A DNA stretch of 64,000 nucleotides from Opitutales bacterium (lineage in GTDB: Bacteria; Verrucomicrobiota; Verrucomicrobiia; Opitutales; Seribacteraceae). Under the pieces are notes generated by a model. It was not told the origin of the DNA and searched no databases. It saw only the letters and a list, made by a program, of their open reading frames with translations. This document shows positions 62,548-64,000 of this stretch, piece after piece; positions within the stretch are counted from its first letter, which is position 1; the number at the start of each line of letters is the position of its first letter. The translations under genes and the position numbers were made by a program. The stretch is from the NCBI GenBank assembly GCA_028101545.1, contig JAOHKZ010000008.1:1-64000 (forward strand), in the 5' to 3' direction.

Positions 62548-64000
62548 CTAAAGGTTTTTCAGTTCCTGATCGGTCCACGGTTTATTCCGGTCGGTGTGTT
62601 TCCTTCGAATAGTTGAGACTGTTTCTTTCTCCACACAGTTTCCTTCTTTTCCCCAGGCATAGCGAATGTAGGTAAGCAGTTCCGCGAGCCGATCCTCCCG
62701 TTCAATTCCAAATGCTTTGGCGGGTGCCATATATCCGGCTGAATAATTCTTTCCCTCAATCGGCCCCATCATTCCATGGAAAAAGAGAGGTATTAATTTT
62801 TCCGGATCGCCATGTACCCGTTGGGAATCAACAAGCGACGGAGCCAAGTATTGATCTGTCCCCGGAACCTGAACACCCTTGCCGTCAGCACCGTGACAAG
62901 ATGTGCAGTGCTGGAAATAAAGTGTTTCTCCATTCTGGATCATTTTTCGGTGAGTGGTATCGAAATCCTTGGCGAATTTCATCCCCCGATCCCAGCTGGA
63001 GAGTGCTTTATCCCAATTTAAGTGGACGGTGGCCCTCTTCTCCTGGGGAAGTTTTGCAAAGAGTTTTTTGGTTTTGGCTTCCTGAACAAAGGGAAGTTCT
63101 TTTTTGCCCCAGAGAGAAACAGTAGTGGCCAACATGACTCCTTGGTCGGAAAGGTGAGCGGCGGCAAGAATTTGGATCATTTCCTCGGCTCTGGGCTCAT
63201 CGGATGTGCCAAGAGTGAAAACCAGTTGCTCAGCCACCCGAGAGTCGTGTTCTTTTTCTAAGGGAAGAAGCAGGTCGAGTTCTTTTGGTAATCCCGGTTC
63301 GATGATTTGCACCATCGCCCGACGGAGAATCGGAGAACGATCGGCAAGGGCTTCCTTTTTAATTTCCGGTGACAAGGCTTTCATTCCATCTAGAGTCCAC
63401 AGGGCATGCATCCGGGGGAGGGGGGACTGGGTAAAACGGAACAGTCCTTCCAATAATGGTATCACCTTTTCCCGGTCTTCTCGTAAAAGAATTAGTTTTT
63501 GTGCAGTATCTCGCCACCAGCCGATCGGGTTTTGCAAATGACGCACCAATTCCTCCGTCGATTCCTCTAGCATTTGGGGCTTTTCGATGAAGGGTTGGTG
63601 GTCCTTGTGTCGAATGCGCCAAATTCGGCCCATTTGAATTTGCTTGTTTACACCCGTCTTTCTTGCGAATTCCCGGTTTCCCTCATTGTACCATGGAGCA
63701 TCCTGAATGATTCCACGGTACATGTCAGTGACATAAAGACATCCATCCGGCCCCATCGCAGTATTAATAAAGCGGGAATTGAAATCGGAGGACCGTAGGA
63801 ATTCCATTCCTTCGGGTTCGGCTTTACGAAGCATGAGTTTTCCATCCGGATACTCCACATAAGCCCGCCTAACCACATGAATGGTGGGATCACAGAAAAA
63901 GTAGGCTCCTCGTGAATCATAAGGGAATTTATTTCCCCGATAAATCGATTGGCCACAGGCGGAAGTAAATCCACGAACCGCATCCACCTGACCTCCACGG
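62548..64000 (-). CDS. PVC-type heme dehydrogenase, 5' truncated by window edge
   Basis: The visible C-terminal ~483 residues are open to the window edge (an apparent GTG start at 63987 is internal, being preceded in frame by Arg-Gly-Gly-Gln). They show the end of the dehydrogenase propeller (SACGQSIYRGNKFPYDSRGAYFFCDPT, NTAMGPDGCLYVTDMYRGIIQDAPW, GRIWRIRHKDHQPF), a HEAT region (about 150-320) and a cytochrome c domain with CTSCHGADGKGVQVPG near residue 380, ending LLTYIRYAWGKEGN. It closely parallels the middle of the ThuA-type giant at 40558-44400, so the two are paralogues. It probably oxidises a sugar and reduces its own heme. The substrate is unknown. Confidence 0.88.
   Translation of the reverse strand, partial: RGGQVDAVRGFTSACGQSIYRGNKFPYDSRGAYFFCDPTIHVVRRAYVEYPDGKLMLRKAEPEGMEFLRSSDFNSRFINTAMGPDGCLYVTDMYRGIIQDAPWYNEGNREFARKTGVNKQIQMGRIWRIRHKDHQPFIEKPQMLEESTEELVRHLQNPIGWWRDTAQKLILLREDREKVIPLLEGLFRFTQSPLPRMHALWTLDGMKALSPEIKKEALADRSPILRRAMVQIIEPGLPKELDLLLPLEKEHDSRVAEQLVFTLGTSDEPRAEEMIQILAAAHLSDQGVMLATTVSLWGKKELPFVQEAKTKKLFAKLPQEKRATVHLNWDKALSSWDRGMKFAKDFDTTHRKMIQNGETLYFQHCTSCHGADGKGVQVPGTDQYLAPSLVDSQRVHGDPEKLIPLFFHGMMGPIEGKNYSAGYMAPAKAFGIEREDRLAELLTYIRYAWGKEGNCVEKETVSTIRRKHTDRNKPWTDQELKNL

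Noticed and set aside
1-64000. Mobile elements, CRISPR arrays, tRNA or rRNA genes
   Set aside because: I found no transposase, integrase, regularly spaced repeats, or sequence recognisable as stable RNA.

Overview
This window looks like a chromosome segment of a marine, respiring member of the Planctomycetota-Verrucomicrobiota group, most likely Verrucomicrobiota. The case rests on families typical of that group: three heme-binding 'membrane-bound dehydrogenase' proteins, a DUF1549/DUF1553 (PSD1) gene coupled to a DUF1501 gene, DUF1080, DUF6807, PhoD-like phosphatases and eleven formylglycine sulfatases. Cytochrome c CXXCH motifs suggest a respiring lineage. I saw no rRNA, tRNA, CRISPR array, transposase or phage gene. 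Coding density is high; the longest stretch without a gene is about 250 bases.

Layout. Bases 1-19.4 kb (+ strand): the end of a heme-binding dehydrogenase, then eight secreted sulfatases with phosphoesterases, a DUF1080 protein, an HMA-type metal-binding protein and a small outer-membrane barrel. Bases 19.4-26 kb (+): two SASA/SGNH esterases flanking a hydroxyproline catabolic cassette (4-hydroxyproline 2-epimerase, FAD-dependent D-hydroxyproline dehydrogenase, pyrroline-4-hydroxy-2-carboxylate deaminase, cis-3-hydroxyproline dehydratase). Bases 26-29.7 kb (-): a TolB-like propeller and a propeller/DUF3604 protein, then an Ogt-type DNA repair gene on the + strand. Bases 30.1-44.4 kb (-): a compact eight-gene glycan operon whose genes overlap or nearly touch. 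Its order is a ThuA/dehydrogenase/cytochrome/NPCBM giant, a GH130, a DUF1861 protein, a probable alpha/alpha-barrel glycosidase, an SSS symporter and three sulfatases, one of them frameshifted at a run of ten G. A divergent AraC regulator (44.57-45.48 kb) sits beyond a promoter region holding a perfect 14-bp direct repeat. Bases 45.5-49.7 kb (-): DNPH1-like, DUF1501 and PSD1 genes. Bases 49.8-64 kb: FKBP isomerase, DCC-family protein, a large dehydrogenase-DUF1080 fusion, a trypsin-like protease, PhoD-like phosphatase and esterase, a small Cys/His-rich secreted protein plus a His-rich TonB receptor behind a TTGCAA-N5-TTGCAA operator, DUF6807, an NTF2-like protein and another dehydrogenase cut by the window edge.

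Inferred joint role: the cell strips sulfate, acyl and possibly phosphate groups from complex extracellular glycans, may oxidise sugars with cytochrome-linked dehydrogenases (DUF1080 and ThuA partners), and imports products through the symporter. The hydroxyproline cassette next to the sulfatases suggests that at least one target is a sulfated hydroxyproline-rich glycoprotein or collagen-like material. The metal-linked TonB locus is probably independent of this.
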